A stretch of DNA of 53,039 nt from Corynebacterium sp. (GCF_030826625.1 NZ_JAPJNQ010000006.1:1-53039); one strand, 5' to 3'. Positions 7,904 through 17,231 are shown, numbered from the stretch's first letter. Notes: a model not told the origin generated them from the sequence alone. A program made the numbers and translations.

Positions 7904-9408
7904 TGACAAGACCGTCTTCACAGCCAGCAGAGTCAACTGGCGACATCAATACAGCAAATTCACAGTCTGAACGTGGCTTTTTAGACCGCTATTTCCACAT
8001 CAGCGAACGCGGTTCCACGATTCCATCGGAAATTCGCGCCGGCGTCGTGACCTTCTTTGCGATGGCCTACATCATCATCCTCAACCCACTGATTTTGGGT
8101 ACCACCGAGGATGTAGAAGGCACCGTGCTGGGAATCCCTCAGGTTGCAGCCGTGACCGCCCTCGCGGCAGGCATCATGACCATTCTGTTCGGCGTCATCG
8201 CGAAATATCCCTTCGGTTTCGCTGCTGGATTAGGCATTAATACTCTCGTCGCCGTCACCTTGGTGCTGGGCGAGGGGCTGACCTGGGCGCAAGCGATGGG
8301 GTTGGTCGTCATCGACGGCATTATCATCGTCATCTTGGCGGTGACCGGTTTCCGTGAGGCAGTTTTCCATGCCATCCCAGCGGCGATGAAATCCGCGATC
8401 GGCGTCGGCATCGGCTTGTTCATCACCATGATCGGCATGGTGGACGCGGGCTTCGTGCGTCGCATCCCAGACGCTGCCGGCACCACCGTCCCGGTGCAAT
8501 TGGGCATCGATGGTTCGATTGCTAGCTGGCCGACCTTGGTCTTCATTATTGGTTTACTCATCTGCGGTTTCATGATGGTTCGCGGAATTCGCGGTGGCCT
8601 GTTCATCGGCATCGTTGTCACCACCGTTATTGCCGTCATCGTGGAAGCGATCGCGGGGGTTGGGCCGTCTGTTGATGCTGATGGTGAGGCTCACCCGACT
8701 GGTTGGAATCTGGCAGTACCTGCGGTACCGGATTCTTTGGGCGGGATGCCGGATCTGTCTTTGGTAGGAGCTATCGACCTGGTTGGCGCTTTCACCGAGG
8801 TTGGGGCACTAGCGGCAACGCTCTTGGTTTTTGCACTGGTGCTGGCGAACTTCTTCGATGCGATGGGTACGATGACCGCCTTGGGCAAGCAGGGCAAGCT
8901 GGTCGACGACAATGGCAACTTGCCCAACCTGAAAAAGGCACTGGTTGTCGAAGGCTTCGGTGCCGTGCTTGGTGGTGCAACCTCCTCGTCCTCGAACACG
9001 GTTTATGCTGACTCCGCTGCAGGTGTTGCTGACGGTGCCCGCACCGGCCTAGCAAATGTTGTCACAGGCTTGCTGTTTTTGGCCGCGATGTTTTTGACGC
9101 CTCTGTATGAGATCGTTCCGATGGAAGCTGCAGCGCCAGTTCTCGTCGTCGTCGGCGTGCTGATGATGGGCCAGGTGAAAGACATTGAATGGGACAAGTT
9201 CCATATTGCGCTACCGTCGTTTTTGACCATTCTGGTGATGCCATTTACCTATTCCATCGTCAACGGTATTGGCGTGGGCGTGATTGCTTTCACCGCGCTG
9301 AGCTTGTTCGCGGGCAAAGCGAACAAGGTGCACTGGATCATGTGGCTGCTTTCGGCACTGTTCGTAATCTTCTTTGCCATCGAACCGCTGCGTGCAGTAC
9401 TCGGATAG
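7903..9408 (+). CDS. AzgA/PbuG-type purine (guanine/hypoxanthine) permease
   Basis: A 501-residue polytopic membrane protein of the nucleobase transporter family, AzgA subgroup. Conserved signatures are SERGSTIPSEIRAG followed by AYIIILNP near the N-terminus, FDAMGTMTALG in the middle and SSSSNTVYADSAAG (about residues 362-375). About 12-14 transmembrane helices can be seen. The ATG at 7903 (MTRPSS) is preferred over the upstream frame start at 7843, which overlaps the divergent lipoprotein gene. It probably takes up purine bases with protons. Exact substrate is not determined. Confidence 0.9.
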   Translation: MTRPSSQPAESTGDINTANSQSERGFLDRYFHISERGSTIPSEIRAGVVTFFAMAYIIILNPLILGTTEDVEGTVLGIPQVAAVTALAAGIMTILFGVIAKYPFGFAAGLGINTLVAVTLVLGEGLTWAQAMGLVVIDGIIIVILAVTGFREAVFHAIPAAMKSAIGVGIGLFITMIGMVDAGFVRRIPDAAGTTVPVQLGIDGSIASWPTLVFIIGLLICGFMMVRGIRGGLFIGIVVTTVIAVIVEAIAGVGPSVDADGEAHPTGWNLAVPAVPDSLGGMPDLSLVGAIDLVGAFTEVGALAATLLVFALVLANFFDAMGTMTALGKQGKLVDDNGNLPNLKKALVVEGFGAVLGGATSSSSNTVYADSAAGVADGARTGLANVVTGLLFLAAMFLTPLYEIVPMEAAAPVLVVVGVLMMGQVKDIEWDKFHIALPSFLTILVMPFTYSIVNGIGVGVIAFTALSLFAGKANKVHWIMWLLSALFVIFFAIEPLRAVLG

Positions 9409-9424
9409 TTACGCGACTGTACCT

Positions 9425-10366
9425 ATGATCTCTTCCTCTGCTGATTCTGCCGTGCACAGCCCGCAGGTGATCGAGGTGCGTAAGGCTGACGTGGATGACG
9501 AGCGATTCGCGGATATTCGCTTGCTCAACCACCCGCGTCTGCGCCCGGACCGGAACCCGCGGTTGCAAAACAACGAGGCCGGCGATTATATTCCGGCGCG
9601 GCGTGAGCCGGTGGTGCTTGCCGACGGCGCGCTGCCGGTGTCGCGCATGTGCGCGGGAGATTCCCTGGTGCGCCCGACTGCAGTATTCGGGCTGAAAGAA
9701 AAACTGCGGCAGTTTGGTGCGCAATATCCTGAACAGTGGTCATACATCGCGCGACTCGGGATACCGGTCTACCAACTTTCGGCCCAGTTGCTGCGTGCGG
9801 TTGTCGGCTTCGAACTACATCGTGGATTGCTCGCCGTGGCTCCGCGCCCGGAGCCGGTAGCTCTCGAGCGCCTTAGGGACGCGCGTACCGTGGTGGTCTT
9901 AGAGGGCGTGGGCGATCCGGATAATATCGGCGCAATTTTTCGCTCTGCGGCATCCTTGGGCGCGGAAGCAATCGTTTTCGGAGCCGGCTGCGGTGACCAG
10001 TGGGATCGTCGAGTCATCCGAGTGTCGATGGGGCAGGGGTTGCGACTTCCGAGCGTGCACATTCCCGGAGGCCCGAATGATTGGCACCATGGCTTGCAAG
10101 ATCTGCGCGACCAAGGTTTTCATGTGGCAGCGCTGAGCCCAGGGGCAGGAGCTGTGGAGCTTCGAGATGCGCTTGTTGATGCCTCGCAGCAGCCCCGCGA
10201 GAAGGTTGCGCTGTTACTTGGTGCGGAAGGCCCAGGGCTTAGTCAGCACGCGATGAAAGCCGCCGATAGCTTGGTGGTTATCCCGATGGCAGAAGGCGCA
10301 GATTCGCTTAACGTCGCCACGACGGCGGCTTGTTGCCTATACGAGCGTTGGCGCAGCCTGCACTGA
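9425..10366 (+). CDS. TrmH/SpoU family RNA 2'-O-methyltransferase
   Basis: A 313-residue methyltransferase of the SPOUT class that methylates ribose 2'-OH in rRNA or tRNA using S-adenosylmethionine. The three knot motifs are visible: motif 1 VVLEGVGDPDNIGAIFRSA (about residues 160-178), motif 2 ALLLGAEGPGLS, and motif 3 VVIPMAEGADSLNVATTAA. The N-terminal about 150 residues contain a substrate-binding region. The ATG at 9425 avoids overlap with the permease. Which RNA position it modifies is unknown. Confidence 0.88.
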   Translation: MISSSADSAVHSPQVIEVRKADVDDERFADIRLLNHPRLRPDRNPRLQNNEAGDYIPARREPVVLADGALPVSRMCAGDSLVRPTAVFGLKEKLRQFGAQYPEQWSYIARLGIPVYQLSAQLLRAVVGFELHRGLLAVAPRPEPVALERLRDARTVVVLEGVGDPDNIGAIFRSAASLGAEAIVFGAGCGDQWDRRVIRVSMGQGLRLPSVHIPGGPNDWHHGLQDLRDQGFHVAALSPGAGAVELRDALVDASQQPREKVALLLGAEGPGLSQHAMKAADSLVVIPMAEGADSLNVATTAACCLYERWRSLH

Positions 10367-10369
10367 GTG

Positions 10370-11332
10370 CTAGCCACGGTCAAGATGGCGTAATTGCTCA
10401 CGGAGTTTGCCCCATCCTGTGCGCGTTTTACGAGCGGCAGTTTTTCCTAGCTTGCCGACGACGCGCGCGGTGGTGGTAGCGCCATTCATAAACGTTTCGG
10501 TGATCGAAGACTGTTCTGCTTGTGCTGCGTGATTCTCGTAGTCGTCGTAGTTCTCGGTGAGCGCTGCGGAGCTATTGGAGCCGGTGGCCGTAGAGGGCCG
10601 CGCAGCCGAATTCTTGCGTACGAGCGCGTGCGAGCCGCCGTTGCGGCCGCGGGCGAATTTTGGTTCAGGGCGCCCATCCAGCGCGAAGCCTACTACGTCG
10701 ATATCGGGGCCGTCGGCAGAAAAGTCAATCCCCAGCCAGGCTTTGTGGGCGTCGGCAAGCAAATCTGCCGGGGCGAAGGGCAGCGCGATCCCGCCGAGCT
10801 GTGGGCTGCGTTCACCCGCCCACAGTGGTGCTTCAAAACCGTCGGGCAGGCCCTCGTTCTCGAATGTTGCATAGCGCGTCGCAGTCAGACTGCGATACAG
10901 CTCGCCATTGTGCCAATGTGCGATGCCACCGAAGCCAGTGTCGTCGTTGAAGGCAAAAGCATAGACGTCTGTGGCGGGGAGGGAATCACGCAGCTGTGGC
11001 GAAAGCTCAGACAACGTCAACGCATCATCAATAACGGTTTGTAGCACCGTGATGCCAGGGTAGGCGCCTATATAAAATTCGTCGGCTGATGCTTGGGCAG
11101 AACGGTTCAGTGGGAATTGCCCCAGCAAGGTGATCGGCGCTGAAGGATACATCTGTGCCAAATATTTCCGCCCGAACCCGCGGTCAGCGACCGGGTTGTT
11201 CTCTAATACTTCCGCAGGATTATCCGCAGAATCAAGAAACCACAAGGTAAGCACCGCTGAGCGGTCCTCTGGTTGGGAACCGTCGGATAGCGGGTCCGGC
11301 GTACCCGGTTGGTGAGACTCAAACTGCGTCAT
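10370..11332 (-). CDS. DUF6928 family protein
   Basis: A 320-residue cytoplasmic protein of an actinobacterial family without a known function (DUF6928). An acidic N-terminus precedes a segment TLWFLDSADNPAEVL and a globular domain with many aromatic residues (about 80-230). A Ser/Asn-rich linker leads to a basic C-terminus (about residues 285-320, GKTAARKTRTGWGK). It converges on the methyltransferase with a 3-base gap. It follows sepH in the same direction after 46 bp, so the two may be co-transcribed. Confidence 0.75.
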   Translation of the reverse strand: MTQFESHQPGTPDPLSDGSQPEDRSAVLTLWFLDSADNPAEVLENNPVADRGFGRKYLAQMYPSAPITLLGQFPLNRSAQASADEFYIGAYPGITVLQTVIDDALTLSELSPQLRDSLPATDVYAFAFNDDTGFGGIAHWHNGELYRSLTATRYATFENEGLPDGFEAPLWAGERSPQLGGIALPFAPADLLADAHKAWLGIDFSADGPDIDVVGFALDGRPEPKFARGRNGGSHALVRKNSAARPSTATGSNSSAALTENYDDYENHAAQAEQSSITETFMNGATTTARVVGKLGKTAARKTRTGWGKLREQLRHLDRG

Positions 11333-11378
11333 GGGAAACCTTCGGTGCGATTAGTGTGGTTGCGACACAGCCCGTGTG

Positions 11379-12713
11379 TTAACGGCGCGGTCGCTTGGTG
11401 TTGGCGCGTACGCCAAGCAAAACATCTTCCCAATGTGGGGTCGTTGCTTTGCGACGGCGCTTTTTCGGCGCTTCTGATTCTGGGTGTTGCAGGAATTCGT
11501 CGTCGTCGCTGTCTGCGCCTCGTGCTGAATCTTGTGCAGGTCGCTCATCGGAGTCTTTGACCACAGGGATGTCATCGCGGGTGTCTTCGTCATCGTCAGC
11601 CGGGCCGGAGTTGTCGACTGCATTCTGTGAAGTATCAGCAGTCTGTAACGGGTGCGAAGCACCGCGTTTGCGTTTTTTGTGCGCGGCGAGTTCGTCTTCT
11701 GCGAGAGGATCACCGGAGATGATGCCATCGAAGCCGGCGTTAAATGCATCCTGTGCGTCGTCATCAACGCGTTGTGAGCGGGTCAGGGAAGTTACCGAGC
11801 GCACTGGTTGGATGAAGTCAGGATCCACCAAATCAGCTGCAACAGAGTTACGTGGCTCGACCGTATCTGCCGACGTCGGATGCCGATGGAACAGCCATTG
11901 TGCGGAGTTTTGTGACAGGCCGGCGGTCCAGGAAACTTCGATGGTCCAGGGCTCTCCGGTAACGCTGCGGTGGGCATCCCAGTGTGAATCAGCAAGAGAA
12001 TGCCCGCGGGCGGCAAAAGCCGTAGCCAGGACCTCCCAGAGCGTGAGACGATCAGGGCCACCATCGCGTACTGGGTGGGCTTGCTTCGCTAATTCCGCGA
12101 TGCGTTCGCGCTCCAGAACCACGGGATGTGCGAATGGTTCCACGCGGGAAACCTCCACTCCCATCTCGTCGGCAAGCTCTTGCGCGCTCGCGCCCGCACG
12201 GATGCGCTGCTGAATTTGGTTCGGGCGCATCGACATTGGTCGGTTTCGTGGGCGTTCGCGATCCGGCACGCCGCTCGCCTTGGTGGGAACCATATGCGGA
12301 ACTTCCGGCACTGCGCTTAATCCAGGACGCTCGGAGCTTGGCTGTGATTGCTCGGAGCCAGCAGCTTGGTTGGGTTGGCTGACGCTGCCCTCGGCATTGG
12401 TGCGGGCGTCTGTATTTGTACTCGTGGCTGCGTCTGTGCCTGCATCGTCTGTGCCTGCATCGCCATGGGCATTGCTGGCTGTGCCTGTGTTGGAGTCGTC
12501 ACCAGCGGCGGTCGGCTCAGACTCGTCGATGATCGTCACAGCAGAATCAGGGGCACCGGATGCAGTCTTAGCTGCGTTAGTCGCATTATGGTGAGTGCCC
12601 AAAATGCGCAACAGCTCTTCGCTGACGGGCAGCTCAAAACTTTGGCCAGTCTCGTCGCGGAAGTACAAGACCGACGCCTCTAAGTTGTGGCCTTCGAATG
12701 CTAACTGGTGCAT
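11379..12713 (-). CDS. sepH: Septation protein SepH (DUF3071)
   Basis: A 444-residue protein of the SepH family, which stimulates FtsZ polymerisation in Streptomyces and mycobacteria. The conserved N-terminal domain begins at MHQLAFEGHNLEASVLYF. A helix-turn-helix-like segment, IQQRIRAGASAQELADEMGV, lies near residue 170. Between them is a Ser/Thr/Ala/Asp-rich linker containing a perfect 15-bp duplication. The C-terminus is basic and disordered (KKRRRKATT). The start ATG 12713 has AAGGAG at 6 bases. A role in cell division is known for the family. Confidence 0.87.
   Translation of the reverse strand: MHQLAFEGHNLEASVLYFRDETGQSFELPVSEELLRILGTHHNATNAAKTASGAPDSAVTIIDESEPTAAGDDSNTGTASNAHGDAGTDDAGTDAATSTNTDARTNAEGSVSQPNQAAGSEQSQPSSERPGLSAVPEVPHMVPTKASGVPDRERPRNRPMSMRPNQIQQRIRAGASAQELADEMGVEVSRVEPFAHPVVLERERIAELAKQAHPVRDGGPDRLTLWEVLATAFAARGHSLADSHWDAHRSVTGEPWTIEVSWTAGLSQNSAQWLFHRHPTSADTVEPRNSVAADLVDPDFIQPVRSVTSLTRSQRVDDDAQDAFNAGFDGIISGDPLAEDELAAHKKRKRGASHPLQTADTSQNAVDNSGPADDDEDTRDDIPVVKDSDERPAQDSARGADSDDDEFLQHPESEAPKKRRRKATTPHWEDVLLGVRANTKRPRR
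12431..12460. repeat. 15-bp tandem duplication inside sepH
   Basis: CGTCTGTGCCTGCAT occurs twice in a row (12431-12445, 12446-12460), in frame, in the Asp/Thr/Ala-rich linker of SepH, where it encodes a repeated DDAGT-like unit. Confidence 0.75.
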
Positions 12714-12749
12714 ACCTGACTCCTTAGTGTGCAGTAGCTGCAGAAAATA

Positions 12750-13883
12750 CTACCGTTTCTCGCTACCGTTATCGAGAATATAATCGATAGCTTTGGTGAG
12801 TATTGAGATATCACCAGGCTCGATAGCAGGGAACATGCCAATACGCAGCTGGTTACGCCCTAATTTACGGTAAGGTTCGACATCCAAAATGCCATTGGCG
12901 CGCAGTGTTTTTGCTAGCTCTGCTGCATCAATCGAATCATCGAAATCAATTGTGCCGACCACCAACGAACGGGCATCTTCGTTGCTGATGAACGGAGTGG
13001 TTTCTGCCCGCTCGGTAGCCCACTCGTAGAGGATTGCCGATGATTCGCGAGTGCGCTGCACCATGCCTGCTAACCCGCCATTGTCGTTCATCCATTTGAT
13101 TTGAGCATCGAGCATCAGCAGCGTGGCGACGGCTGGGGTGTTGTAGGTCTGGTTTTTCCGGGAATTTTCTACGGCTGTCTGTAGATCTAAGAAGGCAGGG
13201 ATGAATCGTCCGGAATCTTTAATCTCCTTGATGCGTGCGATCGCCGCCGGCGACACGATAGCGCACCAGAGCCCACCGTCGGAGGCGAAACACTTCTGTG
13301 GTGAGAAATAATAAACATCGGTTTCTGCAATATCAACCTCAAGGCCACCGGCGCCCGATGTGGCATCAACCACAACCAACGCGGCGCTGCCTTCTGGGCG
13401 GGTCACCGGCACCATGGCGCCTGTGGAGGTTTCGTTGTGTGCCCAAGCGATGACATCGCAACCTTCCATGGCCTGGGGCTTTGGTGCGTTGCCTGGTTCT
13501 TCTTTGATGACAGTCGGTTCGTCTAGCCAGGGCGCCTGCTGTGAAGCCTTCGCGAATTTGGCGGAGAATTCACCAAAACTCAAGTGCCCGGATTTCTTCT
13601 TGATCAGCCCATAGGTCGCGGCATCCCAGAATGCAGTGGCGCCACCGAGGGACATAATGACCTCGTAGCCTTCGGGAATATCGAAAAGCTTGGCTAGGCC
13701 ATCGCGGATGTCCCCGACAACGTTTTTGACTGCCGGTTGGCGGTGGGAGGTGCCGATGATACTGCTGGCGCCGTCAACGACGGCCTGGATCTGGGCAGGC
13801 TGGACCTTTGAAGGGCCGCAACCGAAGCGGCCATCCGAAGGGCGCAAGTGTTCAGGCAACGTTAAAGGATTTGCAGAATCCAT
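12750..13883 (-). CDS. serC: Phosphoserine aminotransferase
   Basis: A 377-residue pyridoxal-phosphate enzyme that converts 3-phosphohydroxypyruvate and glutamate to phosphoserine in serine synthesis. It is of the mycobacterial/corynebacterial type: GDGRFGCGPSKV-like N-terminus, SLGGATAFWDAAT, AWAHNETSTGAM and the PLP lysine in YYFSPQKCFASDGG. I chose ATG 13883 (MDSANPL), 27 residues inside the longest frame, because the family starts there. It is divergent from gltA. Confidence 0.94.
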   Translation of the reverse strand: MDSANPLTLPEHLRPSDGRFGCGPSKVQPAQIQAVVDGASSIIGTSHRQPAVKNVVGDIRDGLAKLFDIPEGYEVIMSLGGATAFWDAATYGLIKKKSGHLSFGEFSAKFAKASQQAPWLDEPTVIKEEPGNAPKPQAMEGCDVIAWAHNETSTGAMVPVTRPEGSAALVVVDATSGAGGLEVDIAETDVYYFSPQKCFASDGGLWCAIVSPAAIARIKEIKDSGRFIPAFLDLQTAVENSRKNQTYNTPAVATLLMLDAQIKWMNDNGGLAGMVQRTRESSAILYEWATERAETTPFISNEDARSLVVGTIDFDDSIDAAELAKTLRANGILDVEPYRKLGRNQLRIGMFPAIEPGDISILTKAIDYILDNGSEKR

Positions 13884-14105
13884 TTTCAAGAAAGGCCTTC
13901 CTGGTTTCGACGGTAGGGCACTGCTCGTGCAGATTCTGTAGAACCACTTCTGTATGGCCACCATTGTGGAACCAAAAATCTGCGGAAATATCTAACTTAG
14001 ATCTAACTGTAATTAGCTGCATAGAGCGTGCTCTTCTTACTATAGGCATTGAGCGGTGATGGGGTGGGGAAGGGCTAGAGTTTTGGGCCACTAAGTGGTG
14101 GATAA
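13884..14105. other. Left part of the serC-gltA divergent control region
   Basis: This 373-bp gap (to 14256) has no supported gene. The left part should hold the serC promoter, which I cannot place with confidence. The right part holds a GlxR-like palindrome and the gltA promoter and leader. Confidence 0.5.
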
Positions 14106-14121
14106 TGTTGATAGCATCACA
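14106..14121. promoter_or_regulatory. GlxR-like site upstream of gltA
   Basis: TGTTGATAGCATCACA matches TGTGA-N6-TCACA with two mismatches, both in the left half. It overlaps the -35 region of the predicted gltA promoter, a position expected to repress. GlxR controls gltA in C. glutamicum. Confidence 0.42.
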
Positions 14122-14138
14122 TAGTTTGCTACTATGAT
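14109..14138 (+). promoter_or_regulatory. Promoter of gltA
   Basis: TTGATA (14109-14114) and TATGAT (14133-14138) are 18 bp apart. This predicts a leader of about 110 bases before the GTG start codon at 14257. The leader contains the near-repeat CGAATTGTACGAATTGTATCGAA. Confidence 0.5.
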
Positions 14139-14256
14139 TAGCACCAGGATGCGGCTGAAATTGGCCGGATCCGCCGTAGGTGAGTCGTTTTCCGTACTAT
14201 CGAATTGTACGAATTGTATCGAACTTGCGATTCAACCAATTAGCGAAAGGTTCATT

Positions 14257-15552
14257 GTGGCTTCTGACAATAATGACAAGGCTGTACTTCACTACCCTGG
14301 TGGTGAATACGAACTGCCAATCGTTAAAGCAACCGAAGGAAACTCGGGTCTTGCACTGGGCAAGATGCTCGGCGAAACCGGCTACGTTACGTACGACCCG
14401 GGCTATGTCTCCACTGGCTCAACCGAATCCAAGATCACCTTCATTGATGGTGATGAAGGTATTCTGCGTCACCGCGGATACGATATCGCGGACTTGGCCA
14501 ACAACTGCAGCTTCAACGAAGTTGCCTACCTGTTGATTAAAGGCGAGCTGCCAAACGAAGAGCAGTTGGATGCCTGGAACAACGATATTCTGCGCCACAC
14601 TTTGTTGGACGAGGATTTTAAGGCACAGTTCAACATCTTCCCACGTGATGCACACCCAATGGCTGTGCTCGCGTCGTCGGTTAACATTCTGTCGACCTAT
14701 TACCAAAATGAACTGAACCCACTCGATGAGAAGCAGCTGGATAAGGCAACCATCCGCCTGCTGGCTAAGGTGCCGATGCTGGCCGCTTACGCTTACCGCG
14801 CTTCTCAGGGTAAGCCGTACATGTACCCAGATAACTCTCTGGATCCAGCATCGAACTTCTTGCGCATGATGTTCGGTTACCCGACCGAGAAGTACGAAGT
14901 TGATCCAGTCCTGGCCAAGGCTTTGGATAAGCTCTTGATCCTGCACGCGGACCACGAGCAGAACTGTTCAACCTCGACTGTGCGCATGGTTGGTTCCGCG
15001 CAGGCCAACATGTTCGTGTCCATCGCGGGCGGTATCAATGCACTGTCCGGTCCTCTGCACGGTGGTGCAAACCAGGCCGTTCTGGAGATGTTGGATGATA
15101 TCCAGAACAACCACGATGGTGACGCCACCGACTTCATGAACCGCGTGAAGAACAAGGAAAAGGGCGTTCGCCTGATGGGCTTCGGCCACCGTGTGTACAA
15201 GAACTACGACCCACGCGCTGCCATCGTCAAGGATTCCGCACACGAGATCCTCGAGCACCTCGGTGGTGATCCGATGCTGGATCTGGCGATGAAGCTCGAA
15301 GAAATTGCTCTGAACGACGATTACTTCGTAGAGCGCAAGCTGTACCCGAACGTAGACTTCTACACTGGTCTGATTTACCGTGCGATGGGCTTCCCTACGG
15401 ACTTCTTCACCGTTTTGTTCGCCATGGGACGCTTGCCGGGTTGGATCGCGCAGTACCGCGAACAGCTCACCGAGCAAACCAAGATCAACCGTCCACGCCA
15501 GATTTACGTTGGCGAAGGCCGTCGCGACGTACCTTCGTTGGACCAGCGCTAA
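14257..15552 (+). CDS. gltA: Citrate synthase
   Basis: A 431-residue type II citrate synthase that condenses oxaloacetate and acetyl-CoA at the head of the tricarboxylic acid cycle. Active-site regions are GPLHGGANQAVLEML (His), MGFGHRVYKNYDPRA (His) and the Asp in VDFYTGL. The start is GTG 14257 (ASDNNDKAVLHYPGG), with GAAAGG 6 bases upstream. The frame extends upstream to 14134, but those residues are unlike any citrate synthase and lie in the leader. The protein closely resembles C. glutamicum GltA throughout. Confidence 0.96.
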   Translation: MASDNNDKAVLHYPGGEYELPIVKATEGNSGLALGKMLGETGYVTYDPGYVSTGSTESKITFIDGDEGILRHRGYDIADLANNCSFNEVAYLLIKGELPNEEQLDAWNNDILRHTLLDEDFKAQFNIFPRDAHPMAVLASSVNILSTYYQNELNPLDEKQLDKATIRLLAKVPMLAAYAYRASQGKPYMYPDNSLDPASNFLRMMFGYPTEKYEVDPVLAKALDKLLILHADHEQNCSTSTVRMVGSAQANMFVSIAGGINALSGPLHGGANQAVLEMLDDIQNNHDGDATDFMNRVKNKEKGVRLMGFGHRVYKNYDPRAAIVKDSAHEILEHLGGDPMLDLAMKLEEIALNDDYFVERKLYPNVDFYTGLIYRAMGFPTDFFTVLFAMGRLPGWIAQYREQLTEQTKINRPRQIYVGEGRRDVPSLDQR

Positions 15553-15609
15553 GCGATATTTGCGTCGGTTGCAGTCTCGCCTTGGTTGGCGAGGCGGTGG
15601 CTTATAGCT

Positions 15610-15645
15610 AGGCTGGATCTAGTTTGGCTAGGTCCAGCCTTTTTG
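15610..15645 (+). terminator. Terminator of gltA
   Basis: AGGCTGGA (15610-15617) pairs with TCCAGCCT (15633-15640) and is followed by a T run. It lies about 60 bases after the gltA stop. Confidence 0.8.
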
Positions 15646-15748
15646 GCTGTCACATTTGATCGCTGACGGATTGTGGCAGAATGCGCCGAGAAAATCGGAC
15701 ACGTCCTCATCTCAGCGAGAAGATATTTCCCAGTTCACAAGGAGAATT

Positions 15749-16123
15749 ATGGCAATGGAAAAACCCGAGATCGAAGAATTTTCGGGCCCAGCACCGACGG
15801 AGCTTGCATCCGAAGACATCGTGATTGGTGACGGCGCCGAAGCCGAAGCTGGCTGCTTCGTTGAGGTGCACTATGTCGGAGTTGATTACGAAACTGGCCA
15901 GGAATTCGACTCGTCCTGGGACCGCGGTCAGTCCATTGAATTCCCATTGCAAGGCCTTATTGCAGGCTGGCAAGAAGGCATTCCTGGGATGAAAGTTGGT
16001 GGGCGCCGTCAGCTGATTATCCCGCCTGATAAAGCATATGGCCCTGCAGGCGGTGGGCACCCGCTGTCCGGCCGCACGCTTGTCTTCATGATTGACTTAT
16101 TGTCGGTCGGTGAGGGCAACTAA
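15749..16123 (+). CDS. fkpA: FKBP-type peptidyl-prolyl cis-trans isomerase
   Basis: A 124-residue cytoplasmic protein-folding enzyme with a single FKBP domain. Family residues are VEVHYVGVDYETGQEFDSSWDRGQ, the IAGWQEGIPGMKVGGRR loop and the final GRTLVFMIDLLSV strand. The ATG 15749 is preceded by AAGGAG; the longer upstream frame is not supported. The gene follows gltA as in C. glutamicum. Confidence 0.94.
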   Translation: MAMEKPEIEEFSGPAPTELASEDIVIGDGAEAEAGCFVEVHYVGVDYETGQEFDSSWDRGQSIEFPLQGLIAGWQEGIPGMKVGGRRQLIIPPDKAYGPAGGGHPLSGRTLVFMIDLLSVGEGN

Positions 16124-16158
16124 ACTGCGCATTCGCAGAATGAATCAACACTAATCAG

Positions 16159-16196
16159 ACAGGCGCCGTGATCAAAAAGTCGATCACGGCGCCTGT
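16159..16196 (+). terminator. Strong hairpin after the FKBP gene
   Basis: A 15-bp perfect stem ACAGGCGCCGTGATC (16159-16173) / GATCACGGCGCCTGT (16182-16196). There is no T run after it. It ends the FKBP transcript or protects its end; the next gene starts only 27 bases on. Confidence 0.65.
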
Positions 16197-16223
16197 GCCA
16201 TGTCTAGTGGCATCATGGAAGTT

Positions 16224-17075
16224 ATGACTATTTCGAATTTTGCCCTCAACGACGGCACCGTCATGCCACAGCTCGGTCTTGGTACATACAAAATTGCGCC
16301 AGACAAAGTTGAATCAATCGTGCGTACCGCGATCGAACTGGGCTATCGCCATTTCGATACCGCACGCCTGTATGACAATGAAGAAGCAGTGGGCCGCGCG
16401 CTGAACAACGCGTTCAAAGCAGGCGATGTTGTGCGGGAAGACGTTTATGTCGTCAGCAAACTCTGGCACGACCAGCACGGCACTGACGAAGCAAAGCAAG
16501 GTTTTGCACAGTCACTGCGCAAACTGGATGTGGGGTATCTTGATAATTTCTTGATTCACTGGCCTTATCCACAGGGCGGCCGTTTCGTGGAAACCTGGGA
16601 AACTTTGCTGGAGTTGCGGGAAACCGAAGAATTAGTTTCTGCCGGGGTGGCGAACTTCAATGCAGAACACCTTGAGAAACTCGTTGAGGCCACAGGGGTT
16701 GCTCCGAGCTTGAATCAAATTGAATTGCACCCTGGATTCCACCAGCCAGAGCAGCTCGAGGCCAACGAAAAGCATGGCACGCGAGTGGAAGCATGGTCGC
16801 CTCTGGCGCGCGGGATTGTTCTGAATAATCCACGATTAGGTGAGATCGCGGAAACCACTGGGGCTACAGTGGCGCAGGTAGTGCTGCGCTACCTCTTGGA
16901 CAAAGGGGTGTCTGTGGTTCCTAAGGCATCCTCGCGGGAGCGCCTGCAAGAAAACCTCGGTGCGCTCGGTGTTGAATTATCGCAAGCGGATACTAGCGAT
17001 ATCGATGCGTTAGCTGAGTTGCCAGGGTTCGGTCGTATTTTCGGGGATCCGGAAATCTTCCCACACGAAAAGTAG
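16224..17075 (+). CDS. Aldo/keto reductase
   Basis: A 283-residue NADPH-dependent carbonyl reductase of the 2,5-diketo-gluconate reductase group. The catalytic set is visible: Asp and Tyr in GYRHFDTARLYDNEEAVG, Lys in VVSKLWHDQ and His in LIHWPYP. The cofactor loop near the C-terminus reads VVPKASSRERLQENL. ATG 16224 (MTISNFALNDG) is the most likely start; two earlier in-frame ATGs at 16200 and 16215 crowd the hairpin. Substrate unknown. Confidence 0.88.
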   Translation: MTISNFALNDGTVMPQLGLGTYKIAPDKVESIVRTAIELGYRHFDTARLYDNEEAVGRALNNAFKAGDVVREDVYVVSKLWHDQHGTDEAKQGFAQSLRKLDVGYLDNFLIHWPYPQGGRFVETWETLLELRETEELVSAGVANFNAEHLEKLVEATGVAPSLNQIELHPGFHQPEQLEANEKHGTRVEAWSPLARGIVLNNPRLGEIAETTGATVAQVVLRYLLDKGVSVVPKASSRERLQENLGALGVELSQADTSDIDALAELPGFGRIFGDPEIFPHEK

Positions 17076-17090
17076 CCATAGCTGGGTGAG

Positions 17091-17176
17091 TGGGGGATGG
17101 GGGAGGATCTGATTGTTGCAGGTAATCGGGTCAATCGGGGGTGATTACTTTTAGGAAACTTTCCTGTGATGGGGGT
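17091..17176 (+). promoter_or_regulatory. RamA-type G-run cluster upstream of mctBC
   Basis: CGGGGGT (17136-17142) and TGGGGGT (17170-17176) match the RamA pattern (A/C/T)G4-6(T/C). A further pair, TGGGGGATGGGGGA, lies at 17091-17104. RamA activates acetate and monocarboxylate genes in C. glutamicum, including mctC. A -10 element TAACAT at 17205-17210 follows. Confidence 0.5.
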
Positions 17177-17231
17177 TAAGTTATTCCTGAGACTGTTAGC
17201 AAGGTAACATGTGATGTGCAGCAAATTGCCC

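Noticed and set aside
11395..12213. 272-codon ORF antisense to sepH
   Set aside because: Ser/Ala/Cys-rich mirror of sepH codons with no binding site.
14134..14256. N-terminal extension of citrate synthase
   Set aside because: The extra 41 residues are unlike the family and lie in the predicted leader; the GTG at 14257 has a good binding site.
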